Positions 33,086 to 45,179 of a stretch of 64,000 nucleotides of DNA are shown in pieces. The first letter of the stretch is position 1; every line of letters begins with the position of its first letter. A model generated the notes under the pieces. That model saw only the letters and a list, made by a program, of their open reading frames with translations. It searched no databases and had not been told where the DNA came from. This stretch comes from Gonocerus acuteangulatus (Eukaryota; Arthropoda; Insecta; Hemiptera; Coreidae), in the NCBI GenBank assembly GCA_946811695.1, contig OX328128.1:71912108-71976107 (forward strand). Reading direction: 5' to 3'. The position numbers and the translations under genes were made by a program.

Positions 33086-34960
33086 AGCTGAATACCCGTG
33101 CTCCTTCATGACAGATAAGTAGTTTATTATAGCAATATAATTTTGTGCAGTTTATTATAGCACGGATCCCGTCATACTATATGTTGTTCATCAATTGATA
33201 AGTAATAAAAGTATAACGTTTCTTGACACTGGGGCGCTCGGGACCAGTGTCAAAAAAACAGATAGCCTAGAGATTACCCGTTATTTATAGTTTAACCAGT
33301 ACATGTTAAAATTCGTTGTCAACAATAAATGGACGTTAAAATTTATGTTTCCAAGATGTCATTTGGAAACGCCCATTATATTTGCGAGCATTACCAAGAA
33401 GTGTTCTAACTGGGGATGCTGATGGGTGCAGCCATCATAGTTGAAATGAACTGCAAATAAAAATAATATTATGAAATAGATACAGTACGTAACAGCTGAC
33501 CTGTTATCGTCCTAGTAACGCATGCTGCCAAGCATTGCATGTTCTCTTAAAAACCAGCTAAGAATTCAAACCCCTCTAAAAATATTTTTGAATATCAAAA
33601 AAACATTTCTTAGCGAGTGTTTATAAACTATAGGGAGTGTCTATGTTTCTGTTAAGTTGTTTGTCTGGGCGATGATAGGTCAGTGAGTGGTATTTGACAA
33701 ATATATAGTCGATTACATTATTTCAGATTTTGTTTACAATATTCGAGTTTTTTTGCGGTGGGGGGGGAGGTTTCTTCTTTACGTATCTATAGTTATGTTT
33801 TTATGTTAAATTGGTATATTCAACCAAATGTATTTATATGTTCTTAAGGGAAAAATTCCCAGAACAAAGCATTTTTTCATTCTTCACGTTTTCTCCTCCC
33901 TCTGTAGGGAGAAAACTATCCCCGAAAAGAAAATTCAAACCGTAGCCCCCCCCCTCCTTGAACCTACAAGAATTTCTAGGCACCTTGAAATAAAATCCCA
34001 ATGCCCCCCCCCCCCCCCACGGAAGCCCTCCTCGCGCTATCTAAACCCTCGGCATTAGGCAACGCTTAAACCCCAAAGGGCGAATCTAATGCTCGTCAAG
34101 GCGAATGCTTAGCGTAACTTTAAGGGCTTAAGTCGTTAGCCCGGAGCTCGGGAATGTGACTAATTTGTTAGATTAGCATAAAATTCGTTGGGATTTAAAA
34201 CTTAATTTGGGGGACTTTGATAAAAATTATGATTCTACATTTAAAAATTGACTCATTAATTTTTGCAGAAATATTTGTTGCAATTAACATTCAAGATAAT
34301 TTTTAGGGGGTGGGGAGTAAAATGACTATGTTTCTTCAGAATTTTCGCTCAATAATGGTCAAAGAAGTCCGTCTCGCAGGAACTAAGCGTATTCCTCAGA
34401 AGGTAGCGTAGCCAATATCAAAGTGAATGTAAACTATATATTCGAAACATTAAATTTCCTATAGTCCGGTAACCGCACGTTTCATGAAATGTTTTCTGGA
34501 CCTTGAAATTTTGCTATAATGTACCTCTTGGCTAGATAAAAGTCCGTCTCGCAGGAACTGCATCATCTTAGCGCGGTTCCGTTCATATCCCTAGTCTAAT
34601 TTGGAAAGATTAAAATAGAAGCAGTTATTATTTTGGTTCCACCAGTCTTTTTTTTTTAATTAATTATTATAATGGCGTGTCAACCCTTAAGGTCACTAAC
34701 GCCATTCCTGTGTGTAGTAAAGTCTTGAAAGGTCATGATTTACAATCTTACCCGGAAGGGTCTGCTAACACTAGAAACTGTCCCGCTAGTTACAAGGTCT
34801 TGGAATCCTGGAAATCTATATTTCTAACAATAAATTGTTTTTGTTATTTTTTAACCAGTTTTATTGTCAAATACATTATCGAACTATAAGTAATAAAAAA
34901 ATAACAAGGAATAAAACAGACAAAAAGAACCATTCGAATAAACGAAATCAATTAATTTAA
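33086..34960. other. Intronic sequence with C-runs and two dispersed-repeat cores
   Basis: C or G runs at 33762, 33950 and 34005-34018. CGCAGGAACT cores at 34374 and 34549. No gene seen. Confidence 0.35.
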
Positions 34961-34964
34961 AGTT

Positions 34965-35900
34965 TTAAGCACTTATTTCTCCGATTGACAACGCCTAATT
35001 AAAACTTTCTTTAGAACCTTTTTTGTAGAGCATTTAGTAAGCTTTCGAATGGTAATCTTCCGCTTCACATGATTGCCAACGGTTTTCGAGATACTAACGA
35101 AAGTATACAAAGTTACCAAAACTTTTTTTGTCTGTTAATAAAATATTTTATTCTAACCCTTCCTTTACTCTAAACGTAACAAAAATTTCAACATATTAGT
35201 GTTGATGAAATTCGAACTTGCAGAAAATGTTTCAACTGTATCCCATAATTCTAAGTACCAAAATCAAAGACAAACAACCCTCCCTAGGAAGGACGCTAGG
35301 CAGTTGAAAAGCTATATCTTGGAAATCCATATCTCTAACATTAAATTGTTTTTCTTATTTTTCTTAACTTGTTTTATTTTCAAATACATTATCCAACTAT
35401 AAGCAATTAAAAAATAACAAGGAATAAAAAACAGACAAAAAGAACAGTTCGAATAAGCGAAATCAATGACTTTAAAGTTTTAAGCTCTTATTTCTCCGAT
35501 TGACATCGCCTAATCAAAACTTTCATTAGAACCTTTTTTTTTTTAGAGCATTTAATAAGCTTTCTAATGGTATTCTTCCGTATACCAAGATTCTCAACCT
35601 TTTTCGGGATATTGAGGAAAGTAAACAAAGTTACTAAAACTTTTTATGTCTGTTAATAAAATATTTTATTCTAACCCTTCCTTAACTCCAAACGTAACCA
35701 AAATTTCAACATATTAGTTTTGATGAAAGTAGAACATGCAGAAGATGTTTCAACTGAATCCCATGATTCTAAGTACCCAAACCAAAAACGGTATCCAAAA
35801 ATTATTTTTCCAATTTTCTCGAAAACGGTTAAAGCTATCGCCTTGAAAATGGTTTCATTCGTTTTCCTAGCCCAGGAAGCATATAAAACGAGTACTTACA
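34965..35900 (+). repeat. Two tandem copies of a ~0.5-kb dispersed repeat
   Basis: Units begin CTTATTTCTCCGATTGACA near 34971 and 35485 (514 bp apart) and share AGAACCTTTTTTGTAGAGCA and AACTTTTTTTGTCTGTTAAT blocks. Other copies are at 24590-24960 (+) and 51270-51900 (-). It leads into the (TA)n module at 35.93 kb. Confidence 0.75.
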
Positions 35901-35925
35901 AGCTTATGAACTCAAAAACGTAAGC

Positions 35926-36299
<374 letters not shown>

Positions 36300-36300
<1 letters not shown>

Positions 36301-36345
36301 TTATAAGCGGGGTTCCTCCCTATGGGGAAGGGAGGAACCTCGCTG
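36300..36345. repeat. GGTTCCTCCC/GGGAGGAACC hairpin
   Basis: AGCGGGGTTCCTCCCTATGG ... GGGAGGAACCTCGCT forms a stem of about 15 pairs. Relatives: 51195-51235, 38725-38762, 42728-42770, 52938-52980 and 40620-40655. Confidence 0.6.
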
Positions 36346-36654
36346 AAAAGGTAAATATGAGTTGTACGTACCGGGGAACACCAGGTACTGCGAATAGGGA
36401 AAACGCGTAAAAAAAATATTTCTCTGTCTAACATCTGAGGTTAGACTTGTTTTCACTGTTTTGTCACTAATGCCGGTTTCGTATTTTGCCTTGTCAAACT
36501 TGGGCAATGCATTTTAATATCTCTTAAAAATGTCAGATTGAATTTCAGTTAAAGAAATCATTTTACAGTCAAAAACACCCTTCAACAACACTTCAAAGAT
36601 ACTGTGGCGGAAGGCAAAATACAGCAGTTTTCGTCCCAAAACTTCCCTGACTCA

Positions 36655-36903
36655 AACTTCTATAATATGAAAAAGGTGGAATGAAAAAAAAAAAGCCTAA
36701 AATACCTAGCATACCGAATTATTATTACGATTAACGATCGAAATACATAATATACCAACAAGTCTTAACAAAATACAAATTCGTTTGTTATACTTAAATA
36801 ATAAATTAATCTGTATTGCAAGGGCAGTTTATTGCCTAAATATTGACTTCTGAAATATGGAAAAGGTGGAGTGAAAAAAGTCTAAAATACCTAGCATACC
36901 TCT
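36655..36903. repeat. Direct repeat of ~55 bp, 190 bp apart
   Basis: GTGGAATGAAAAAAAAAAAG with CCTAAAATACCTAGCATACC at 36675-36714 recurs at 36864-36900. Confidence 0.7.
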
Positions 36904-36919
36904 TAAGAATCATTAATAG

Positions 36920-38025
36920 ACATAAGATATCATTTCGGTAAGTAATTGTTTAGTTTGAGAAAAAAAAAAAAAAGGTAATTTCTCTCATAAAATGCGAGGT
37001 TCGTTTTTAGTGGTACTACGTCAAGTGTTTTATGACAAAGGCTGTAAACGGTAACTTCTAGATCCTTTAGACTTGAAGTTACGGCAATTCTCATTAGGAT
37101 AAGAATTACTTAGAACAATATTATCTTTAATTTAAGATATAGTTGTAGTGTATAGGAGGGGCCGTTCCTGAGATTTTGGTCATTAAAGTAGCCAAAAAGA
37201 GAAAAAATTAACATTTTGAAAACATTAGGCGCGGCACGCGTTAACGATCTCCTATCGGGCTCAAACTTCGGGTATCGAAATATCTGGAAAGGGTGATCAT
37301 TTTGAGGGGGCCGATTCTAAAATTCCGACATAGACTTTTAACGACCACCCTAGTGTACACATACGGCCGAGTAAGGCGATGAAATTTATTGGACATCAAC
37401 TTCAAAACATGCACTTTTAGGCAAAAATATGCAAAGATAATAGCTAAGTACCGCTTTTTTCGTCTACACCAAAAAATAAAGACAATTTAGTTTAAATAAA
37501 GATATCTTCACAACCCAAATGCACCAAGTTCATGGGACATTTTTGCAAAAAAGAAAATTCTTTTAAAAACTTCATATACACATAAATCTTCCTAGGTAAT
37601 ACCAATTTTTAAAAAAAATAAAATATTGCTTTACTTTTCACTAAAAACTGAGCCATTTTTACTCGGTGAGAAAACGTTCAACAATCAGGTCTTTTGTGGT
37701 TAGAACTATTAATAATATGGAAAAGCAATATTAGAGCGTCATTCGACAACTAATTAGGTATAAAACAATGTTAGTTGAAACGCGATTGAACGACTTCAGC
37801 TTTGAGGGTTTTTCCCCTCTCGGCACCACTGTGCGCCTTGCGCAGTTTGGTTTGAAAAAAAGCCCCATAAAGTGGCCCAGGAAGAGCTACATCGAGATAA
37901 GAGGCACAACACAGCACATCATCCCGATAACAGCCTAGACGTGGAGGGTTTTAGGGCTAGAAATGTGGGGCATCGCTCCCCGCTCAGATTGTAGGCAGCG
38001 ATAAAACAAAATTAAAACTACATTC
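36920..38025. other. Intronic sequence, no gene seen
   Basis: Unique-looking DNA between repeats, with a GC-richer stretch at 37800-37990 and no coding frame. Confidence 0.35.
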
Positions 38026-38030
38026 TGATT

Positions 38031-38529
38031 TCGGGTGTCCTGCTGAATTTGTAAGAATGTTTTTAATAGAAATAATTATTTCGGGTTTCCTGCTGAATTT
38101 GTAAGAATGTTTTTAATACAAATAATTATTTCGGGTGTCCTGCTGAATTTGTAAGAATGCTTTTAATAGAAATAATTATTTCGGGTGTCCTGCTGAATTT
38201 GTAAGAATGTTTTTAATAGAAATAATTATTTCGGGTGTCCTGCTGAATTTGTAAGAATGTTTTTAATAGAAATAATTATTTCGGGTGTCCTGCTGAATTT
38301 GTAAGAATGTTTTTAATAGAAATAATTATTTCGGGTGTCCTGCTGAATTTGTAAGAATGTTTTTAATAGAAATAATTATTTCGGGTGTCCTGCTGAATTT
38401 GTAAGAATGTTTTTAATAGAAATAATTATTTCGGGTGTCCTGCTGAATTTGTAAGAATGTTTTTAATAGAAATAATTATTTCGGGTGTCCTGCTGAATTT
38501 GTAAGAATGTTTTTAATAGAAATAATTAA
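38031..38529. repeat. 50-bp tandem repeat, 10 copies
   Basis: Units start at 38031 and every 50 bp to 38481 (TCGGGTGTCCTGCTGAATTT...). They are almost identical; differences are confined mainly to the second and third units. Confidence 0.97.
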
Positions 38530-38824
38530 GGATAGATAACAATTTTTAAATTAATAAAATAAAATTATGAAATCCAAAAGCCTGACATGCAGGAACTGCT
38601 TCATCATTGCGCGGCATATCCTAATTAAATAAATGCATCCTTTAGAAACCACCCCGCCCAACGCCCTCTTCATTTCCAGTCGTTAGATACACTCGGAATG
38701 AAAACACGATAAAGAGTTTTAACGGTTCCTCCCTCCCACCAGAGGGGGGAATCCCGCTTATGAGGTTGACCTTAGATCGCAATACGGAAGGGCTCGCTGA
38801 GAAAATTCCTGGCTGCACCCTGGA

Positions 38825-38859
38825 CGTCGGCGCTAATGGCCACGATTTGTCGATGCGCC

Positions 38860-38916
<57 letters not shown>
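38825..38916 (-). mobile_element. LINE 3' UTR fragment with a ~52-base homopolymer
   Basis: GGCGCTAATGGCCACGATTT followed by GTCGATGCGCCGT and about 52 A on the plus strand is the reverse of the LINE 3' UTR at 57390-57440. The homopolymer then runs into (TA)n. Confidence 0.55.
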
Positions 38917-38932
<16 letters not shown>

Positions 38933-38965
38933 TACATATATTTATATATAAATATGTATATATGT
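38863..38965. repeat. A(~52) run followed by TA-rich microsatellite
   Basis: The homopolymer belongs to a LINE 3' UTR read in reverse. Confidence 0.9.
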
Positions 38966-40014
38966 ATATAGAAGATACACGAATAATTTTTGAAAAAAGT
39001 ATTACTTTGAATCATAAACACTTTGATAAAACGAATAGAAAAATTCTCTAAAACCAATCATTTTCGCTATTTTTTTTTCTTTCTTTTTTTAGTTAAACTC
39101 TAGAAAAACATTTTTCATAGAGGGCCTTATTGGAAAACTTGATTGCGGGCATGGAGGGTTGGCAGGAAGTAGAGAAAAAATTCCATCGCATTTCGTTCTT
39201 CGGATGAGAAACTCAATTCTCATTGAAACATACAAAATCGATTTGTCTGGCGGAAATATAGTGCTGAATTCGTGGTGGGAACGGTGGGAGCTATTTCCCG
39301 CTATTTTATATCTGATAACGTTGCCTAGCAATATCACGACAAATGCGGCCGGAGAGTAAAAGAATTTCCTTGCTCGTGTTCCAAGTTTCTCCCCAGAGGT
39401 GAAATAATCCGCTTATCATGTCGACCCAATGTCGCAATTCGGAAATGTTGATATTTTATAGGCCGGCTAGTAGGACCTGCTTAACCTTAGCGCGTTTCTG
39501 CTCTTATTTCCAGAGTCATTTTAAAAGCATAGAATAGAAACAATTTAAAGTTTGTTATGATATTTTTGCAAGATTGTAACACTCAAAAAAAGCGAGATTT
39601 TAGTGACAACAATTCACAAGATACTGACAGTATCCCAAGTGGACATTACTCCCTCTGCCTTCTCAACGTTTGCTTTTTTTATATTAATTTTTTATTGACT
39701 TTTAATAATTTAGAATTGTTTATAAATGTTATAAAAAGAATGAGTTCTTCTAGGAATTCCTCACCTATCACAATATTGTCAGAGAATTTAACGATTCTTG
39801 GACGGATTTTGCTGGTAAACGAACTTGACCGTTTAAATCAGATGAGATATTTTTGTACCAAAACCAGATTTTTACTAGAAAGTGCTTTTCTCTGATAATA
39901 AAAATTTGTTTTTCTCGGCATCCGTTGTGTTCATCTAAAGAGAAAACAACGTCGTAAACGTAAAGTAAATCCCTTCATTAGGTGGCGGGGGGGGGGGGGG
40001 GGTAACTCAGGAGC

Positions 40015-40145
40015 GAAATTACTAATTTGCTCATTCCGGTAGTAATTTCTGTTGCATTGTAACGAAACTCAGAATACGTCTTGGTAATCATATTAGAAAG
40101 GAGTGCTATGAAAATGAACTAAATCAGTCTCTCGGAAGGATGGTT
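40015..40145 (+). repeat. Single unit of the ~145-bp family beside a 17-base G run
   Basis: CGGTAGTAATTTCTGTTGCA and AACGAAACTCAGAATACG match. The G run at 39987-40002 corresponds to the C-run of the other copies. Confidence 0.6.
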
Positions 40146-40691
40146 TATTTTGTACTATGCTTGAATAGAATTTTCCAGTGAAACGTAAGTAGGCAAAGCT
40201 GGCGCTAGGAGTGCCTCTGTCTTGATATTACTTCTCATTTCTAACGCTAGGGGTGCTGTATCCCGTTCCTGCACCCGACCAAAAGACGAAAATGTGAAGT
40301 TTTTGTGTATTTATTAAGTATGTACCTCGCACCCACAAAACTCTGCAAGGAAATTAATTAAAAAATTAATGACTAAAATAATTTCATTGATTTGCTCAAT
40401 TAAAAATGTAAAAGAGCAAAACTATTAATGTTTTTATTGGATATATATAGGTTATTGTAAGCAGATTATTCAGGAATGGAGTCTACACTACCAAAACTCT
40501 AAGGGAAGTGCTTAGTTATCCAGCCCCTGTGCGACGTACTTTTTAAGCATGCGATTTAACCAAAGTTCGGTTGAAACGTGAACTCACCCCAAGCAAGGGA
40601 CTTCCGGATTGCGTCGACATGAGGGGAATCCTTCCTTTCGAAGAGGAAACGCGATAAAATGTTGTTTTAATTGATATTATCACGGAACACC

Positions 40692-40755
40692 GAAATCTCA
40701 AACAACGACAATCTCAAACAACGACAATCTCTAACAACGACAATCTCATTGTTCA
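40692..40755. repeat. 18-bp tandem repeat, 3 copies
   Basis: CTCAAACAACGACAATCT repeats three times with one change (TCTAACAACG). Confidence 0.85.
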
Positions 40756-41179
40756 ACGATCTCTTCTCAATGAAGTATAACACAAAATTTGCGAATGATA
40801 AATCTTGAATCCATTCCTGATTGTGTTATCTCGTCATCAAATAACGGATCAAACCTTTTTTCCATGGAGTTAATCCCATCGGTTTCCGCTATGAAGAACA
40901 TAAAACCTTTGATGGAAAAGATTAAAATTAATGATCTCATAACGGAATACCTGAGCTGGCTTAATTACTTTGGGGCTTAAAAACGATAATTCCAGTGGAT
41001 ATCAAAGAACTTTTCCAGTTTCATTTTTTTTTATCGTCCGATTCGGAGCTTTATTAAGGGATCTTCATTTTCCGAATATCATTTTTTTTTTTTTTTTTTT
41101 TTCAAAAAATGTCATTGGCACAAATTGAGTATCCGACCTATTTAAAGTTACTCTGTTAATGGAATACAACCTTATACTA

Positions 41180-41525
41180 ATCGCATACATATGGGGCAAG
41201 TTTGGTTCGATGGTAGACCGTTGTTTTGGAAAGAGTTATGTTCGAAACTCGGACGCAAATTGGAAATTTTATCTTCAAGCGTCGTCGTCTGAGCGTCGGA
41301 GGAAGGGTTAGCACTTTCCTTTGGGGCAAGCAGTCTTTAGAGGAATATCTGGACATGGATGAAGAGACTGGAGTAGGACTCGTGGGTATAGTTATAGAGG
41401 GAAGAAGGGAAGGGAGGAATGGGAGAGGAAGACCAAGACTAGAGTACACTAAGCAGATATTGTCCGATGTCTGCTGTAGGAACTATGTGGAGATGAAGAG
41501 ACTGGAGCAGGACTCGTGGGTATAG
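41180..41525 (+). pseudogene. LINE ORF2 C-terminal fragment that seeds the 134-bp array
   Basis: An open frame contains RTQIGNFIFKRRRLSVGGR and then GRGRPRLEYTKQILSDVCC and MKRLEQDSW, the G-R-G-R-P-R plus basic-acidic end typical of several LINE clades. It was then amplified in tandem to the right. Confidence 0.6.
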
Positions 41526-42164
41526 TTATGGAGGGAAGAAGGGAAGGGAGGAATGGGAGAGGAAGACCAAGATTAGAGTACACTAAGCAGATATTGTCCG
41601 ATGTCTGCTGCAGGAACTATGTTGAGATGAAGAGACTGGAGCAGGACTCGTGGGTATAGTTATGGAGAGAAGAAGGGAAGGGAGGAATGGGAGAGGAAGA
41701 CCAAGATTAGAGTACACTAAGCAGATATTGTCCGATGTCTGCTGTAGGAACTATGTTAAGATGAAGAGACTGGAGCAGGACTCGTGGGTATAGTTATGGA
41801 GAGAAGAAGGGAAGGGAGGAATGGGAGAGGAAGACCAAGCTTAGAGTACACTAAGCAGATATTGTCCGATGTCTGCTGCAGGAACTATGTGGAGATGAAG
41901 AGACTGGAGCAGGACTCGTGGGTATAGTTATGGAGAGAAGAAGGGAAGAGAGGAATGGGAGAGGAAGACCAAGATTAGAGTACACTAAGCAGATATTGTC
42001 CGATGTCTGCTGTAGGAACTATGTGGAGATGAAGAGACTGGAGCAGGACTCGTGGGTATAGTTATGGAGAGAAGAAGGGAAGAGAGGAATGGGAGAGGAA
42101 GACCAAGATTAGAGTACACTAAGCAGATATTGTCCGATGTCTGCAGTGGGAACTAAGTGGGAGT
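41361..42164 (+). repeat. 134-bp tandem repeat derived from a LINE C-terminus, 6 copies
   Basis: Units start at 41361, 41495, 41629, 41763, 41897 and 42031, exactly 134 bp apart. The first unit, with the sequence before it, encodes a LINE end (RREGRNGRGRPRLEYTKQIL, CRNYVEMKRLEQD). Later units are frame-shifted by 134 = 3n+2. Confidence 0.92.
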
Positions 42165-42861
42165 AATGTGTCACAAGTAGAAATAGCGTGTATAGTAGTG
42201 AATGGAATGTATCCACGTCAAAAACCAATTTCGAGAAATGTAAAAAAAAATTAAATTTTTAGGAATTCTCATTTGTAATTCTTCAGGATGGTGGATTGAG
42301 CTCATCCAAACTAAGACTAACAATTTTTGGTGTCACTATAGAAGCATTGAAATAATTTTGTATACTTACAGAAATAAGCATGTGAGATTTAGGAATTGAG
42401 GTTAAGAAGTCGTTTTAAGATTCGTCGAAAGCAAACATTCGAAAGCTTAGTAAATTTTCTTCAAGCAATCATCAGCAGAGCCACCCGGAGTTAGCGTTGC
42501 TTGAAATTCGAAAGTAATATACCTTTCCTTAAAAATGGACGGAAAAGGAGAATGTGGAGTGAATTAGTCAGTCTTGTGCATTCTGGAGCCTAAAATCTCG
42601 CTTTGTTTTAGTTGTCTTTGGATTAGGTTTTCAATTGGTTTACGAAATATCTAAACAGCATAATAACCTTTTCTATTCCAAATATTTCAAATGATACTAG
42701 GAATAAAAACGGATAACCTCATATGCGGGTTTCCTCACTATGGAGGGAGAGAGGAACCGCTCTAAAACTTAATAAGATGATTCACATCCTGTGGATTGTA
42801 ATATTAACACTATAAAGCCCCATTATGGTATATAAAATACTAGTAAATAATTTTTACTCAC

Positions 42862-43065
42862 TCGGTGGTTGTAGATAGTTTGAACGCAATGGCGCTATGA
42901 CGGATTCTCTGGACGCCCTCCTCGAAGCCAAGTACCCTAAACCTCGAGGACTACTGGGTCTCCTGGATAGTAGTGTTTCTTCTGTGAGTCCTGACGCTGT
43001 AGTAAGGTCTGATGTTGATCTCCTGCAGAGGGGGAATTTGAAAACTGGAGAGGCGGGGGGCGCTC
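42862..43065 (-). CDS. Exon C, Ser/Arg-rich linker of the RGK-like GTPase gene
   Basis: Seen: acceptor TCTTTGCAG, then 2 bases + 67 codons + 1 base, then donor GTGAGTAA. The peptide includes FKFPLCRRSTSDLTT, LLSRRPSSPRGLGYLASRR, ASRES and ends SNYLQPP. All three frames of the opposite strand are less protein-like. Several Arg-Arg-x-Ser sites look like targets of basophilic kinases and of 14-3-3 proteins. The phases match both neighbours: Gly at the junction with exon A or B, and Ile at the junction with exon D (7125). Known: RGK GTPases have long N-terminal extensions that bind 14-3-3 after phosphorylation. Inferred: this exon encodes part of such an extension. The next exon is about 35.7 kb away, so the intron is very long and filled with mobile elements. 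Confidence 0.72.
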
Positions 43066-43563
43066 CTGCAAAGATATTGACAGAATACCGTTAAAAAAAA
43101 TCATTTTTGTACTTCTAATCTATTATCAGATCTACTAAAGAATAATACTACTAATGGATATTATGATACATTCCATGCAGATTTCATCCTGAAAGACATA
43201 TCAATTTTTTAAAACTTGAACAAATGAGTATATCAAAATAATCTTTCAGCATAAAATTCATTACTAAGCAAAATATGAACTGTTTCTTTTCTAAGCTTTT
43301 CAAAACACACCTGGTAAAAGGAATTAGAAGTTTATAGTCGACTAGTGATGCTCAGAAAATTTAATGTACATATATCCATACGTTTTAAAATTTCATTTTG
43401 TTTATTTTTTCGCTTAATAAGTTGTTATTGTTAATGAAAATGTCACGTAAAAATCTTGCTATCTTTCTATGCCCGTTCTCATTTCATGGATACATCGTAT
43501 ATTGAGAGATGGTAACATAGCATTGATAATGTGATAAGCGCTATCACGGACAACACTTATCAA

Positions 43564-43970
43564 ATCATCTTATTTTCGCGGTAGGCGGAAGGTCAAATAA
43601 TAAAAACTTCACCTTACATATCACCAACTTTATTACGTCCCTACATGTTTCACACCTTTTTTAGTGCCTCTTCAGGGGAAAAGTTACATATGTATAAAAC
43701 TTACAGCCTCAATCTGAGGAGGATAACCTTCCACCAGTACGGCCACGTCTAGACTGAGCGTGGTCTGAAAGAATCCAACATGGCGAAATATAATCAGCTG
43801 ATCCATAATCGATTTGTCATACATTTAAAATTTAAAATTAATTTCCAGTAGAAATATAGTCTTAAAAATTAAAACCATCTTCCCACCCTCTAATTAAAAC
43901 AAATTTTTACTTTTTGTCAAATAAATTAATAAAAATCCACACCTTCCGCCTACCACGAAAATAAGAAGAT
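43564..43970. mobile_element. Inverted-repeat element related to the hammerhead-bearing palindrome
   Basis: Terminal inverted repeats of ~30 bp (ATCTTATTTTCGCGGTAGG at 43568 and its near-complement at 43950-43966). The interior shares the CCTACATGTTTC...CTTCAGGGGAA block with 17.9-18.2 kb. Confidence 0.72.
43630..43690 (-). ncRNA. Diverged hammerhead-like motif, minus strand
   Basis: The minus strand reads CCCCTGAAGAGGCACT, then GGTGTGAAACATGTAGGG. Core and cleavage region are kept; stem II is GCACU/GGUGU with G-U pairs. The extra G after the core is also kept. Confidence 0.4.
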
Positions 43971-44063
43971 TGAGAAAAGGGTCAGTTGAAGAATAAATAC
44001 TTATCAAATCATATCGTTTCATTTGAAATTCCAATTACGCTATAATCAGCTGGGAAGCCACCA

Positions 44064-44327
44064 TATATCGTCGATACAAAAGCAAACTAACGAATATGAA
44101 AATCACCACTTTTCAGAGTGGAAAAGTATTTATTCATAACTTTTTTTTGGAAAGTCAAATATTCGGCAGATTTGACCTTTTAATAGTGGAATACTTTCCC
44201 TTTAATAGAGTGAAGTCAGATTGAAGAATTTGCCGTAAATAAGTCCAGCAGAAATTATTAAAGATGGACAATGAAAGATGCATTTTTTCATATTCGTTAG
44301 TTTGCTTTTGTATCGACGATATGATCT
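44064..44327. mobile_element. MITE with ~38-bp terminal inverted repeats
   Basis: ATCGTCGATACAAAAGCAAA, then CTAACGAATATGAAAA at 44069-44104 is repeated in reverse at 44286-44322. Confidence 0.75.
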
Positions 44328-44620
44328 CTGTCTGAATTATCTCTCTATGACCAACGTTTGTCCATGTTATATGTATTATACGAAACATACATATCATATA
44401 TTAATCCTGGGTAACTGACCCTGATAATAGAAATTAGAGGTACTCGAAATATGAATTTTAAATTAAAGAGTGGTTAAATAGTAATCATTTTTTAACGTGT
44501 TTCCTATCTCCATTATGGGTAATACCCCGTACAGGATATCTACATGATATCGTAATTCCAAAGCGTTGGTTAGAAATGTGGACGTTGCGTAACACATTTA
44601 TCAGGGAAAACTGTCAAATT

Positions 44621-44621
<1 letters not shown>

Positions 44622-44657
<36 letters not shown>
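44622..44657. repeat. (TA)n tract
   Basis: About 17 TA units. Confidence 0.95.
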
Positions 44658-44660
<3 letters not shown>

Positions 44661-44716
44661 TTTATATTTGTTAGGGGCTCTAATAGCCGATGTGACTTCC
44701 ATGGACTGTTATACAT

Positions 44717-45010
44717 AAATAAATAAATAAAGCGTTTATTGCATGATGAAAACAAAATAATAAGAAATTACCTACTTCGAAAGAGCAAAAAATAAAATAA
44801 ATACAAGTTTGAATTATTTTCCTCCTAAATTACTATTTACAAAATATATAAAAGTGTATGTTGCCTCATACAGGCCTCCCCTTTATGGGGGTAATGGTCT
44901 AACTCCCCTGGAGACCAAACCAACTAGGAAGTGGAGTTTGCTATTTCTTACCACAATGCTATCAATTTTCCTTTATCCCTTGCGAATTTGGCCCAGCTAT
45001 GAATTGTATT
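44717..45010 (-). mobile_element. LINE 3' UTR with (AAAT)n tail, minus strand
   Basis: On the minus strand a non-coding stretch ends in CATGCAATAAACGC and (TTTA)n at 44717-44733. An AATAAA-type tail and lack of coding sequence suggest a LINE or SINE 3' end. Upstream coding part not recognised. Confidence 0.4.
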
Positions 45011-45079
45011 ATTATATTACTGTTAGTTAAATAATACTATGCCTATATTTCAATATATATATAACGGGTGTTCTACAGG

Positions 45080-45172
45080 TTACCGCCCTTCTAGCCGTGA
45101 AAGAACCGAAACGGAATCAAACCCACAACCTTTGGTACGCAGTTCTCACGCCTTAAATATCACAACTTTCAG
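45080..45172 (-). mobile_element. Second SINE family, decayed minus-strand copy
   Basis: AAGGCGTGAGAACTGCG and GTGGGTTTGATTCCG on the minus strand match the copy at 28.8 kb. Confidence 0.45.
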
Positions 45173-45179
45173 GCATCTT

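Noticed and set aside
38031..38529. CRISPR-like regular repeats
   Set aside because: The 50-bp units are contiguous, without unique spacers, in an animal genome.
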